A stretch of DNA of 64,000 bases from Agrypnia vestita (taxonomy: Eukaryota > Arthropoda > Insecta > Trichoptera > Phryganeidae). Where the stretch lies: positions 1 through 64,000 of the forward strand of contig JADDOH010023736.1 in the NCBI GenBank assembly GCA_016648135.1, in the 5' to 3' direction. Below, one piece after another: positions 47,430-59,179 of this stretch (within the stretch, counting starts at the first letter, position 1; every line of letters begins with the position of its first letter). A model generated the notes under the pieces. That model was not told the DNA's origin. It saw only the letters and a program-made list of their open reading frames with translations, and made no database searches. The translations under genes were made by a program, and so were the position numbers.

Positions 47430-48060
47430 ATGAGGCCTAATGTAGCGAAACAATCAGGCTTGAGAACTATGGGGGTCGCTCGTGCTACCGGTGTTCCAAA
47501 GTTTGCGCATATCTTACACTATCTTCAAAACCTTTATTGGCTTAAATTTTCAGAGAGGCTTGAATATCAGTCACTCCTCACAATATTCAAGGCTATTCAC
47601 AACATGGCCCCTCAATATATTACCGACTTTTGTATTCTATTTGCCGCAACTAATGTATAGCTAACACTTCGTTCAGCATCAACATCCATTACAAGCACAA
47701 GCAGGTTAGTTGAAATAAATCGCATCTACAAAACTAACTTGGGTAACCGTGTTTTCGCGATGACTGGAAGTTATGGAATAAACTACTAAACAATCGGACA
47801 GTTTACCACAGTTCAAAAACCAACTAACGTCGCACCTATTTATTTAGACAATCATACATAAACGTTAAAATTGTACCTAACTTTGCACTCCGCGAAAACA
47901 CCTAATTCTTTCTGGCCCTCTCATTATAATTTTAACGATTTATTTTTTTTGCGTGTCATCCAGTGTATATAATAATAGTAAATAAGATGTCTAAAGCACC
48001 CTCGAGGTAGAGTTCTCGCGAAAACGGCGCTATATAAATTATCAAATATTATTATTATTT
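47430..48060 (+). mobile_element. L2/CR1-like LINE 3' end, copy 2
   Basis: The plus frame to 47660 reads HYLQNLYWLKFSERLEYQSL, then TIFKAIHNMAPQYITDF, the usual LINE ORF2 C-terminal block. After frameshifts, LGNRVFAMTGS near 47740 is the decayed RAFAVVGPKLW block. The 3' end gcgctatataaattatcaaa with (TATTAT)n at 48040-48058 is L2-like. It aligns with 22.57-23.20 kb. Confidence 0.8.
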
Positions 48061-48525
48061 CTTGTGTTGACTGTATGGAAGCGAAACCTGGAATTGGCAA
48101 AAGAGGAATGAAGACGCTTGTGTGGAAAATCTTTGGTCGATATAGTAAGGAATGAACAAATTAAACGTGAATGCAATGCTGGCTGTAGTGTGATAGATAG
48201 AATAAAGAAAGGAGTGCTGAGATGGTTTGGTCATGTGGAACGTACGAACGAGGAAAGGATGGTTAAGAAAATATATGAGGCGAGTGTTGAAGGCAACAGA
48301 AATAGAGGGCGTCCGCGAAAGACCTGGCACGATCAGATACAACAAGTGTTTGAGGATGGCCCCGTTAAAAGCCGCAACAACCGTAGAACTTGTACGAGAA
48401 GATGTATGAATGTGGTCGAAGCAAAAGCAGTGTGCCAGGATAGAAGAGTGTGGCGTTCAATCCTGTCTGCCTACACCTGCGGGGAAACGGCGTGATGGGT
48501 AGTTAGTTGGTTAGTTGACTGTACT
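48061..48525 (+). mobile_element. RTE-like LINE 3' end (family A, copy 6, best preserved)
   Basis: The frame reads YGSETWNW-like text at 48070, then after one frameshift an open run to 48495 with VLRWFGHVERTNEERMVKKI, NRGRPRKTWHDQIQQV, TCTRRCMNVVEAKAVCQDRR and VWRSILSAY. These are the standard C-terminal blocks of insect RTE-like ORF2. It ends gaaacggcgtgatgg with a (TTAG)n-like tail. It begins exactly where the L2-like tail ends. Confidence 0.8.
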
Positions 48526-48589
48526 TTCTTCCATTAATTTCACTAATAAGTGAAGTTCAAGTCAACTTGTTACTTCTGCCTTACTTCCT

Positions 48590-48905
48590 ATTCAGAGGCT
48601 AGCCCGCCCGTTAAACCCTCGCAACATTTCATCCCGCCTCCGAATCCGCGCCTGGCGGCATTCCTCGGGGGGAGCTGTGTGTTCTGGTGGCATCGGGGTC
48701 AGGTGGCTCGGTATTGATTACCGCAGCGCCCCGGAGCCGAGGTGTATCTCGCGCGCTACAAGCCGCACGCCTCTCCAAAGGAAATGCACGGCCCGCTTGC
48801 AACGTGAGTGCACGCGATCCCGCCTCCCCCATTATTTCACTCGGGGCTGAATTATGAAACTGCACTCGATCTTCAGCCTCGATTTTTTGGACTTTGAAAC
48901 TTTTA
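48590..48905. promoter_or_regulatory. GC-rich islet
   Basis: The most GC-rich stretch in the window (for example cgcagcgccccggagccgag). Open frames are compositional. It could be a promoter or a conserved non-coding element. Confidence 0.3.
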
Positions 48906-50120
48906 CGAGTGGGCTGTGGACTGAAGCGACGCGGTTGCTAAATTACGGCTTCTTTATTTCGAAGGGGTATACGCCCCTTACAAAAATGTACCACTAAGCG
49001 TTGTGGTACGTTACGTGTTTGTATGTTAGAATAGTAAACGCATGAATATGCAATGGATTTAAAAATTTATTTTTTTTGCGTAGCAACAATTATACAACAA
49101 TAAGTTATATTAAATTAAATTATTTCTTCGAATACTACCGTGGTGATGCCGCCGGCACACGTAGCTTAATTGGTATCTGAAAAGAAAAAAATTAATTACG
49201 AAAAGTGTATATTCCAACTGAGGGTTTATGCATATTTTATAAATATTTCATTTATTTTTCACAAAAGTTTTTCTATAAATCGTTTACATTCTGTACCTAC
49301 ATAATGTTTCATTGAAATTACATAAATATTCATGAATTTTGAGTATTGTATTATTAAAATACTATTTATTTAAAACAGAATAGGAAGATTTTCATAGCGT
49401 AGTAAAATAAAAACCTTTAAATTTTAAAGAAAAGCATAAAATGTTAAAAGACGTTGAAATTAATATTCGACATTATACAATTTTTTGTGCTTGCTAATCA
49501 CTCTATAAGAGAAAAAAACTCGTTTTTACAAAGGGAGATCCTTTACATAATTTTGATTGTCTTAAATTAAATAATTATTCATGAATTTTGAGTAAGAATA
49601 TTGAAAACAAGGCGGCATTTTTTTTCTGCTAGAATAAAATTGTAGGTACCAAGAATTAAACGAGGTACCTTTCAAATTTTAATAAATATCATAAAATGGA
49701 AAATGTATTTATTCAATTCTCTCCTTTATAGTTTAAATTTTTTCTGTGAAAAATAAACGTTTCATGTAAATATTTTTAAAATAAATTTATCGCTTTGCCG
49801 GACGACGCGACCTATAATAAAATAATTGATTATTCCACGCGGGGTTCAAAAAAGTTTGAGGTAAATTGCTCGGAAAAATTACCGGAAACCCTTTTCCCGG
49901 AGTGTTTTACGATTTTATCTGTATTTCGCTTTGCCGTATCGGCCGTACGTGAACACTAAACACATGTACCTACGGGTATTTTCAAATATAAAATATAAGA
50001 AACACGGCGAACGTAAATAAAAACATTCATTTTATATTCACTTTTTTTTTCGTATTACACTGCCAGACATACATAATGTTCTTGTAAATTTATGCATTCA
50101 TTTATGGTTTTTGTATTTAA
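48906..50120. other. No gene seen
   Basis: AT-rich DNA. No repeat shared with other parts of the window. Confidence 0.35.
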
Positions 50121-50228
50121 TTTGTAGAACTCCATATTTATTTTTCACGAAATTTAAAATTAATTAAATTTTAATAATTGTTTTTAATGAAATTTAAAAA
50201 TAATTAAATTTTAATGAATATTATTATT
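50121..50228. repeat. Short tandem array flanking family J
   Basis: Two to three partial copies of a block close to cgaaatttaaaattaattaa plus attttaat precede the left arm. Similar text flanks the foldback element at 27.0 kb. Confidence 0.55.
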
Positions 50229-52612
50229 CGTGAAATTTAAGTTCTGCGGGTTAACTATTTTTAGTGTGACAGCTGTTTCGGCTTTCAAGGCCATTATCAA
50301 ACAGTGGATATACCACGTATACTCGATTTATTTATACAATTTTAAGTTACCCCTTCTCCTTTAGAGTAATTAGATATTTTTGTTGAAGCCCTATATTAAT
50401 TAATGTTCGTTTTTTCCCGGGCACTTATCATTAATTTATTTTAAATTTAGCTAAAAATAAATTTATGCATTTTGTCGTGGACTTTTTCAAAAACAACGTT
50501 CTGTATTTTGTCAAAAAATGTATCAAATTGAAACAAATTAATGATGAAAAAATTTTGTTTTTACCGACTGAATGGATATTTTAGATTGCGGTTATCGAAA
50601 TCGAAATGATCGAAAAAAAATCGAAATGAATCATAATGTCATTAAACTTAGATTTTAAAATAGCAAGGCGAGCGTGACCTGAGCCAATTGAAAAAAATTC
50701 AAGTAGAGTGCCACCACGATAACTTGGCGTGCGAGGGATGTCGTCCCTGTCGCGAAACAGAAGTTGCCAGGTTGTAAATTTATTACATAATGTACTGAAT
50801 GTCCGGTGACCAGTGTCAATATAAATTTGGTCGGGTAACAGGGCGCTCCGCGGCGGCCGCTCTATCTGTCAAACTATCAGACGGTAATATCGGTCCATTA
50901 TTTGCTTTTTCAGCTTCGCAAAACTTTAATACTTCATTGGCAATTGTTCTTGCACCACCCGGACTGTTTTGGTTGTTTTGGACATAATAATTCAGTGTAT
51001 ATTGGTAATCAAGATGTCACAGCTCCCGAGCAAATACAAAATTGTACTGAATTACATGGCGAGGGGTTGCCGCCGGGTGCGGGCGGGGCGGGTTTTAGTT
51101 CCAATCCTGCCGCACGCCAAGTTATGTTGGGCAGGCAATACCTAATCTATATTTACATTTGTTTATAGCTTACATAATTATTTATATATAAATAAAATAC
51201 TTCTATAATACCACTTTTTTGAGTTTAAGTTATACACGACTAGTTTTGAGAATTATGGGTATCTCATTTACAGATGAGAATATAAACTAAAATATCTTAG
51301 TTACTGATAGAGGTGGGTGGGTACATAATTAAGTACATAATGGTTACATAATTATATTATAAATCAACATCAATAATACGATTTCTATAATCGTATACAT
51401 ATTTTTGCTCTCTTTGAAAAAGAGGAAAAATATGCCATTTTATAAAAATAAATTATATAAACACAGAAACAAGATAGATTGCAATTCAAAATTATTATTA
51501 AAAACATAGATTAAACATACAAGAATAACTCGCTTCTTCTCAAGATATCAGAAGAAAAATATCATATATGTACGTTAAAAAATAATTGAACAGATAACTT
51601 GTTTAATGTAACTTATTGTATTTTCAGGAACGAAAGAAATTTATTATAGAACAGGTATTGCAAGATCTAGTGAAATAAGAATCGAAAACCTACAGTAAAC
51701 TATCTCCTTTTATTCATAAATTATACTTTATACTTAAGTTAAGTGTAAAGTGTATCCAAAATTGTTATTTTAAATGTATAATAAACCCCGATTCTTCAAG
51801 AATAAAATAAGCATTAAAATAACGCATAAATAACGCATAAAATAATAAAAATTGTATACTATACGAGGTAAACATGCAATTTTGTAGAATAAACGCAAAA
51901 AATAGTATCAGTAAGTATGTATACTGGATATAATAGAGATAACTGCCCATACTTATATTTTTGTATATCATAATGATTTATGCCTTTGCATCACAGGACA
52001 CCTGTATATTGCAGTAAATCATTAATCATTATTATGAATCTATCGTCCCGACGTTTTTTCTTACGAGCTCAGCTACTTGACTTGCAAGGCCGTTCGAATG
52101 TTTCATTGTATCATGAGATCGTGCATAAATCGTGCGGTAGGTGTAATGTCGTAACAATATAGCGAGCACTTTGAGTCACCGAACAATGTTAAGTGCACAC
52201 TCGAACGGATGTTTAACGAGCGGTTAGATGTTTAGTTTAGACTTAAAGGATGTGTCATTTGGGAAAATTCAATATGTATCACACAACATGGCTCAACGGC
52301 TTGTGTCGCGTAGTTTATTGGGTCGGAGATCATTTACTCCTCTTGCGCAGGAGGTCTGAACCACTTTACACACACACATTAAATTTTGTAAATCGAGGCA
52401 CCTTTAATGATAAGTGCCCGGGAAAAAACGAACATTAATTAATAAATGGGTTTCATAATACATATATCTAATTACTCTAAAGGGGAAGGGGTACCTTAAA
52501 ATTGTATAAATAAATCGATTATACGTGGTATATCCACCGTTTGTTAATGGCCTTGAAAGCCGAAACAGCTGTCACACTAAAAATAGTTAACCCGCAGAAC
52601 TTAAATTTCACG
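50229..52612. mobile_element. 2.4-kb unit with about 205-bp terminal inverted repeats (family J)
   Basis: The left arm 50229-50434 and right arm 52404-52612 are inverted copies, from cgtgaaatttaagttctgcg at the tip to cttatcattaat at the inner edge. Each arm carries a gataatggcc..gccgaaac-type block. The 1.97 kb inside has no recognisable transposase or reverse transcriptase, only short frames (50799-50987, 50902-51168). It is either a non-autonomous DNA transposon or a Penelope-like element with inverted terminal repeats and foreign or decayed contents. Confidence 0.7.
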
Positions 52613-53877
52613 AAGTTGTCTGAGGTTCCGGTATTATTTTGCTACCGAAATAAATACATTTTAGATGTCTTTCCCCTCGTACATCGTCGGTCCCATACAT
52701 AAATTAGCATCGTAGTTTCAGGCGTACGTGGTCTTTCTTCTTTGCGTGGACTGTGAATTACCTTGACATAATATCTTTTAACATGGACGAAGGTAATTCA
52801 TGACGTCTTTGATGTGTATCTATTTTCAAAATAATCGGAAGTAATAAGAAATTACATTTAAGCCATTTTGACTAAAATGCAAAATGCATTTTCTCGTGTA
52901 CTGATGCTTATTTTTTAATCTCTGACTTTGTTAGTCAATTTAACAATTTCAGTGTTATTATTCAGTCGTCTTTATTCGTTTAGTAAATAAGTCAATTTGT
53001 AATAGTATACTTATTCATTTCTGCCTAACATTGAAAGATGGAAAGGAAATTAATTTATTATATAGAATTATTCAGCCGGTTCAGCACTCCCTTCAATTGG
53101 TGCGAATTGTGTATTTGATGAATTTATCTCTCCTTCTTATGAATTAAATTTTTCAAAAACATGGAAGTTATTTTTTTTCTTTCGTTTTATACAGATTACC
53201 AAACTCTTGGTGAATTTTGCGATACTTTGGTTTTATTTGGGAGTGGTATTATAAAAAATATCCAGTTTTAATAAATTATACTACATATTCTATTGTACTT
53301 ATTCAAGTGCAAATACATATTTTTTTGATCGTCTATTATCTTTATCTATCTAGTATAATAGTCGATATTATACAATTTTATTCACATATTAGCAACCATA
53401 AACGTAAATATACTGTTTCAATAGCTTATATATGGAGCTAGATATCTTTTAGGTATAATAGATTTAAATTACTGTAGGTCAAATATTAACATATGCCGGC
53501 CTATTTTATGGATAACAACATCTTTATAATACTCTAAAAAATAAAACTTTTTATACTTTTTGTTAGAAGTGCACAATGTTATATAGTGGCGGTCAGTAAA
53601 CGTTTGTTAAAATAACGCAAACCGATGAGAATAGCCCCGAGAGTCTGAAGAAATGTTTACATCGAAGAAGTCGTTGATTAGCTCAATTTATTTTTTCGTA
53701 CAATTATTATCAACAGTTTTTATTGGAATACCTAGTTTCGGATGAAGTCTGTTTCCTGCCAACAACATCGGAAAAAGTCATGTTTATTGATTTAATAATA
53801 TTTATCTGGATTCAGCCTCCTAAAGTTAAAATAAACACCACTTAATCACTACTGGTGCGAAGTTAACTTTCACGAAT
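52613..53877. other. No gene seen
   Basis: AT-rich DNA without recognisable content. Confidence 0.35.
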
Positions 53878-54163
53878 GAGTGTCGATAGTGCGAACGCAT
53901 TCACGCCGATGCGTCAGAGTTCGGGGAAGCCGCCCGTCAGGTAGTCCGCGAGTTCTGATGAGATCAGGCGGGATCAAGAAATATCTCGAGTCTTGTCAAA
54001 CTTCGGCTTCGGTGCAACATCCCATTCATTTGCTGAAACCATAAAATCACACAAAACCAAACGAAGATTGAGCATGTTTATCCTGTGATTTAAAATAAAT
54101 AATTTGTAACAGTCCTCCACTCGAAGTAGTGGAAGAGATCGAGAGTTAATAAAATACCCGGGA
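53878..54163 (+). promoter_or_regulatory. Possible core promoter and 5' untranslated region of the 54.2-kb gene
   Basis: A CpG-rich block at 53878-53965 precedes the coding exon. A weak initiator (tcagag at 53914-53919) is followed at +28 by agtcc, which fits the insect DPE consensus RGWYV. An upstream ATG at 53957 opens a short frame ending within the leader. This is suggestive only; an upstream non-coding exon is equally possible. Confidence 0.25.
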
Positions 54164-54706
54164 ATGTACGAAGTGTCCTGCGTGGCGGGCAACAAGGTGG
54201 ACGCGGCGTACGCTGTCAAGAGTCTCGGCCCGATGGGGGGACACGCCTCGTCGCAGAAGGACCACTCGTCGAACCACCACCACTACAAGAACCACCAGAG
54301 CAACAAGTACTACAGCCAGCAACAGCAGCAGCAACAGAACTACGCCGCGAAACAGCAGAAAGACAGGCACCATGGCAGCACCAGAAGAAGAGAACACAAC
54401 GAACCGAACCTGTACGAAGCGGAGGAAAAAAACAAGCTGGAAAAGGACAACGGGGTGAAATCCCACGTTTTGAGATTGCTCAGGAGGTCTAAGAGCCATT
54501 CGAACGCGCAGCAGCACCTGGCGAGCGCGCAGGAGAAGGAGCACCAGCAGCAGCTGCTGGCGCAGCAGAAGCACGAGGACGAGGTCAGGCAGCGAGAGGA
54601 GAGCGGAAACAGGAAGAGCCGGAGGAGAGAGTCTGACAGGAGGGTGATGGTGACGATTGTGGATGGACTCCCGGTCGTGGTCACTTCGGGGCAACACAGG
54701 ACCAAG
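54164..54706 (+). CDS. First coding exon of an unidentified host gene (181 residues, then splice donor)
   Basis: ATG at 54164 opens a GC-rich frame unlike anything else in the window. The protein part is hydrophilic: an HHH/Q-rich stretch (residues about 36-60, including seven Q), a K/R/E/Q-rich charged middle with coiled-coil-like content (about 70-155), LRLLRRSKSHS near 104, and a hydrophobic block VMVTIVDGLPVVVTS near 161-175. At AAG 54704-54706 a donor GTAATT follows. Beyond it the frame runs only about 20 more codons into AT-rich DNA, so I end the exon there (phase 0). No signal peptide or membrane segment is evident. I do not recognise the family. The minus-strand frame over the same bases is a mirror of codon bias. 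The next exon is not found within the window. Confidence 0.7.
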
Positions 54707-55971
54707 GTAATTGAACAACATTATTTGAACTGTTGCATTTTTGATCTTAACACAGCATTCGGATTAAGTTAATTGTAAACATTCAACGACTTCTTGAGTC
54801 GATTTCTATATTAGTATTACTTAACGCCGCTACGGCGCGTTACATACTGTACGGCACCCCTACAATTGCGCGCAGAACTTAAGTGTAAAACGCGCAGTTG
54901 GAATTTTTCGCGACAATCCATGGAAAAGTTTATCTTCAACAATGGAACACATTAAAGAAAAAACTTGTTTAATAGATGAAACTTATTTTTTCCTTGCCAT
55001 TACACTACACTCTCATTGTGTTAAAACGATTCGTTCGAATATTAAAGAGATTAATTTTTTTATGTCCGTTATATTTAGAAAGTGTTAGATTTCATTATTA
55101 TTTACTTCTCAGCTTTGTGAAACACTCTAAAATAAAATACATGCCAATTAATGTCTCATTTACTTTTGTGTTGCGGATTACTGTCGCCGCGTAGTTGTCG
55201 TGTGCGCTGTTGTCGGAACATGAGTGGTATAATTTATTTCCGGAAGGCAGCTTTCTGTTCTTTTCATACAAAGTTTTGTCACATTTGACGCGGTGCCGGG
55301 TGGGTTATCAAATCGCCAGATAAAACATCAAGTGATTGATTGTCATAGATTTGTATTGATACCGACGACATTGGCATGAGGATGTTCGCATTTAAGATGA
55401 TTGATGGGTACAGCGGTTGTCGGATGCTGCGAATTGCGGACACGATTATTGTACGTACACATCTTTTCAATATATAAAATTAAAATTTTAACGTTGATAC
55501 CCCGCGATTAATTGTTACGGCCATTATGTGTGATAATTAATGGAAGGAGTACTTAATTTCATACACGGTATTGACATCCTACGCCGGTATAATTCTTGTA
55601 GGAGTGAAGATTGCGGATCAAAAGACAAATTCGGGAAATCTTCTTCGTCATTTGTTTTTCTTTCGCAAACACATATTGGTCTACAAGACAAACTTTATTT
55701 ATGTTTTCTGTTCTATATGGCAAAGAAATACAATCTATGAACATCTATCCGGAGATTTATAGAACTTTCAATATTAAAAGTATTGTGTTTGACTTTTGCA
55801 ACATCATTCAATACTTATTTTATTTTATATTCATTGCATCAAAATTGATAAAGTATACTATATTACTAAATAATTGGGGTCAATAAAAAAGAATATATCC
55901 GGATATGTATCATTTCAATATTATAATACAATTAAATTTCCTATTTACATCCTACTTGAAATAGTATTCTA
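54707..55971 (+). other. Probable start of an intron; no exon seen
   Basis: AT-rich DNA after the donor at 54707. Small overlapping frames near 55540-55886 have no recognisable domain. Confidence 0.35.
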
Positions 55972-56120
55972 AGTGCCTGTTGTTTGATCAGAAGTAAGAG
56001 TAATAGTTAAGAAAAAAGCATAGATTTTTGTATTCTCCACCAATCAAAACACCCGTTTTCGTAAAAATCTAAGCTTTTTGCTTTACTCTTACTCTTACTT
56101 CTGATCAAACAACAGGCCCT
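55972..56120. mobile_element. Palindromic MITE (GCCTGTTGTTTGATCAG type)
   Basis: The left arm from 55972 (gtgcctgttgtttgatcag, then aagtaagagtaa and aaagcatagattttt) pairs with the right arm up to 56119. Arms are about 57 bases with few mismatches; the central loop is about 25 bases. Non-coding. High arm identity suggests a fairly recent copy. Confidence 0.8.
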
Positions 56121-57435
56121 AAAACCTCTATTAAACAGTGTTCTAATTTATAACTTCTTCGATAACTGCAAAATGACTCTATGGGAAAATTATTTATATT
56201 AATAACAAGAAAACACTTTGTTTATTAGAATTCAAGAGCACGTAAGATGTTTAAATAGCACTAACTATTCTGAATTTTTCAAATCATCTTTTGGAAACAA
56301 ACAATTCTTTTGTATAAGTTTAAAATTTTTATATACAAATAACATTGGATTATTACAGTTAGATAAATTATAAAAAAGTGGTAATCGTAAATTAAATTTA
56401 ATAAATAACCGAATCCTTTTTGCGAATAGTTGCCTTTTAATTTTTTTCACATTAGTTCTTAAATATTTATTCAACCCCCATATATTTATTTTAGTTTTTT
56501 TAATGTCTTTACCTACTTCGAATTTCGATCGGTTGTATCTGATTCATTGTATTGGGACCATTGGTCCCGAAAGATGTTGATAATTCAGTAAATATGGTTT
56601 ATACATAGTATTTTACTGTTATTAATGTTTTAATTTAAAAATCACAGTTAATTGCGTTTGTCCGCATGTTCATTATTAAGATTATTATCTGTGCTTAATT
56701 TTTCTCGCAAGTATTTTTACCAGTTGTCGTCTACCGGTAATCTACCGGCAATTTTGCAATCGCATAATTGCTCGTTGCGAGAAATACTCTAGCACGATGT
56801 TGCAAACTCATGCACTCCCGTTCAGTATCGGTAATTACTACACATCACCCGCGATGACGGGAGTAACCTCGCTGCAACAATCAGGGTACGGCCGTCGCCA
56901 GCTGCTTACACTTTCCTTTCCTCACCCGACCCTTCCTTACCACGCGTGTGATAAAAACAATTTGCTTCTGTAGCATTATCTTTTATCCGGAATTATAAAT
57001 TTACGGTACACACGGATAACGAGAGTTTTCTGCGATATCCTGCCGTGTTTCTACGACCGTTCTGGCCGACTTATCGGATCCCATCGCGGGGTCCATATCA
57101 GGGCTAATGTGTTATGAATATTGATGATGTTGTGAATGAGTACTGGATAGCGAAATACCATGTCAAAAGTTGGGTGTGTCCGTGTTTACCGTGTCGAAGC
57201 ATATATTATCATGATTGTCTTGTTCTATGTGTATGTTCCGTCTATTGTAGGTTCAAAATTGCGGAAATCGCCACGAGTTTGCTTTTGAAGCGCCAGATAA
57301 CGTGAAATTTTCATTATTTTTAAATGTTTTATTTTAACTTTTTGGCAAAAAGCTCTGGGGGATACCCCTCCCCACCGCGTGCCCCCTGACCTACCCGATT
57401 ACATTGATAAATTTTGTATTTAAGTTAGTTATTGT
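56121..57435. other. No gene seen; GC-rich islet at 56750-56940
   Basis: The string gaccgttctggccgac near 57055 resembles the inner stem of the foldback element at 22.27 kb. Nothing else is assignable. Confidence 0.35.
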
Positions 57436-57515
57436 CTATACCTGATGATGAGAGGAACTGCTCCTCTCGAAACTATAGTAGTAATTAATAACTTATACAG
57501 TGTGTGTATTACAAG
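57436..57515 (+). mobile_element. Penelope-like terminal fragment with hammerhead-like motif
   Basis: cctgatga at 57441, one T, gagagga, actgc, tcctctc, gaaac ending near 57473. The helix II candidate is a perfect 7-bp stem. Downstream text to gtgtgtattac matches the copies at 34.1 and 44.9 kb. Confidence 0.6.
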
Positions 57516-57689
57516 GGTAAAGTAAAATATAATATATCTGCGAAGTATCTGCCAAATCTTTCAATGAAATGAAATTTTCAATTTAATACCATCTTCTGTG
57601 TTGTTTGTTGTGTGTTGAATTTTTTGAATATTTTACTTTTTCTTCTATTTTCTTTTGTTAAATCTTTCGATGTGTGGTACAGGAACTGC

Positions 57690-58055
57690 GCCTCCAGGGA
57701 TGGTGAGGTCCATTGCGATTGAATAACGAGTGAATATAATGCTGGCGCAGTAGATAGAATAAATGGATGATTGAGATGGTTTAGTTACGCGGAACGTACG
57801 ACCGAGGAAAGGATGCTAAACGACTTATGTGAGAGGCAACATTCCGCGAAAGACCTGGCATGATTCGATTAACCAAATATCGTAGCTGCAACAGCAGAAG
57901 AGCGTGCATGAGAAACTGTTTTTAACCGGACGAGGCAAAAGCGGTGCGCCAGAACAGAAGAGTTTGGCCTATCCTATCTGCCCATCACCTATTGGCGTTC
58001 TATCCGTCTGCCTGTCGCCGCGCGGAAACGGCGCGATGATTGTTAGTTAGTTTTA
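57690..58055 (+). mobile_element. RTE-like LINE 3' fragment (family A, copy 7)
   Basis: Aligned blocks: gagatggtttagttacgcgg, aacgtacgaccgaggaaagg, cgcgaaagacctggcat, gaagagtttgg and ggaaacggcgcgatgattgt with a (TTAG)n tail. Many small indels. A stretch near 57975-58020 is duplicated (cctatctgcccatc / ccgtctgcctgtc). Confidence 0.65.
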
Positions 58056-58449
58056 TAGATTTTTCCGGCACAGTTATTAGATCGTCTTGCCGGATAGCGG
58101 ATTTCGACAGATTTGTGGTGTTATTAAATTAATTACGCTTCCGTAATTATTAATGGATGATGCGCGTGTATGCAAATGAGAAATGAGTAAGAATGAACCC
58201 AAATGTGGAATAAGCCAATGTTTCATTTCCGAGCATTTCACTTTAGTGAGATTAGATTAGGTCATTAGTGTTAATTAAATTATAATTGAAATGTGTGTTT
58301 TTTTTATAATTATTAATAGGGATTTATGTGTATGTCGAGTATTGACACATAATATTTGTTATATAGGTACTCTTTGTTCCGTTTTTCATTAATTTATTCA
58401 TCCGCATTACGGAATATAAAATAATTTTTGATAATTATTATGATTTACA

Positions 58450-58600
58450 AGGCAGGTTTATAGAACTCCATAATCACACACATGGAAATAAAAACACTTG
58501 TTTTTTAAGTTCTATATTTTTAATTTTCTGAGACGCGTTTCGCCTTATGAGGGCATTATCAATCTAAATATTTTACATTCAACAATTGTATTTATATGAA
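58450..58600 (-). mobile_element. Penelope-like terminal fragment (family K, copy 2)
   Basis: Minus-strand ttgataat, gcc, ctcataa, ggc, gaaacgcgtctc (58562 to 58530). The flanking 60 bases match 5.99-6.07 kb (ctattttacattcaacaa). Confidence 0.55.
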
Positions 58601-59179
58601 AAGTATTGAATTTAGAGTAAAATTCCATCCAAAACCGTTTTATAGAAAACATATTTGTGCATCATTAGCAAAGTCTTTATTATATATCTTTCTCGTCGGG
58701 TGTCTGAATAAATTATTTGAATTTTAATTGCATGTAATTTTCAAATAAACACTCCATTTTCATAACTGTAAGTGTCGTATCTAGCTCACTTTGTCGTGCT
58801 GATGTTCTTGATAATTATGCAACGAACGCCCATAATGTGACTAATTTCGAAATGAAGGTAATTAAAAATGCGCGGATCAGTGTATTTTTTTTTTGCGTAA
58901 TGAGCAAACCTGGACGATCGTTCCCGCCGGTTGAACATTTCACGTCGGAATAATTCCACGAACTGCCGCGCGTGTGTCCGTTACACGGGCGCGACGTGGA
59001 AATATTCGTGAGATAAGTGCAACGCGCGAGACCGGACAACCTGCAATATAACCTGCATTAATATAATATCATACATACCAGTTAGTACGCGCCGATTATC
59101 GGGATCACCTGATTAATAAACACGATTTCTTAAACTTAAAAAGATCATGCGATAAAAAAATTTTGCACCGATATGTACA
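58601..59179. other. No gene seen; GC-rich islet at 58900-59040
   Basis: The minus frame 59039 to 58815 is open but unrecognised. Confidence 0.3.

Noticed and set aside
54146..54721. A 191-codon minus-strand frame opposite the host exon
   Set aside because: It mirrors the codon bias of the plus-strand exon and reads as low-complexity V/L/R runs. The plus strand has the natural start and splice donor.
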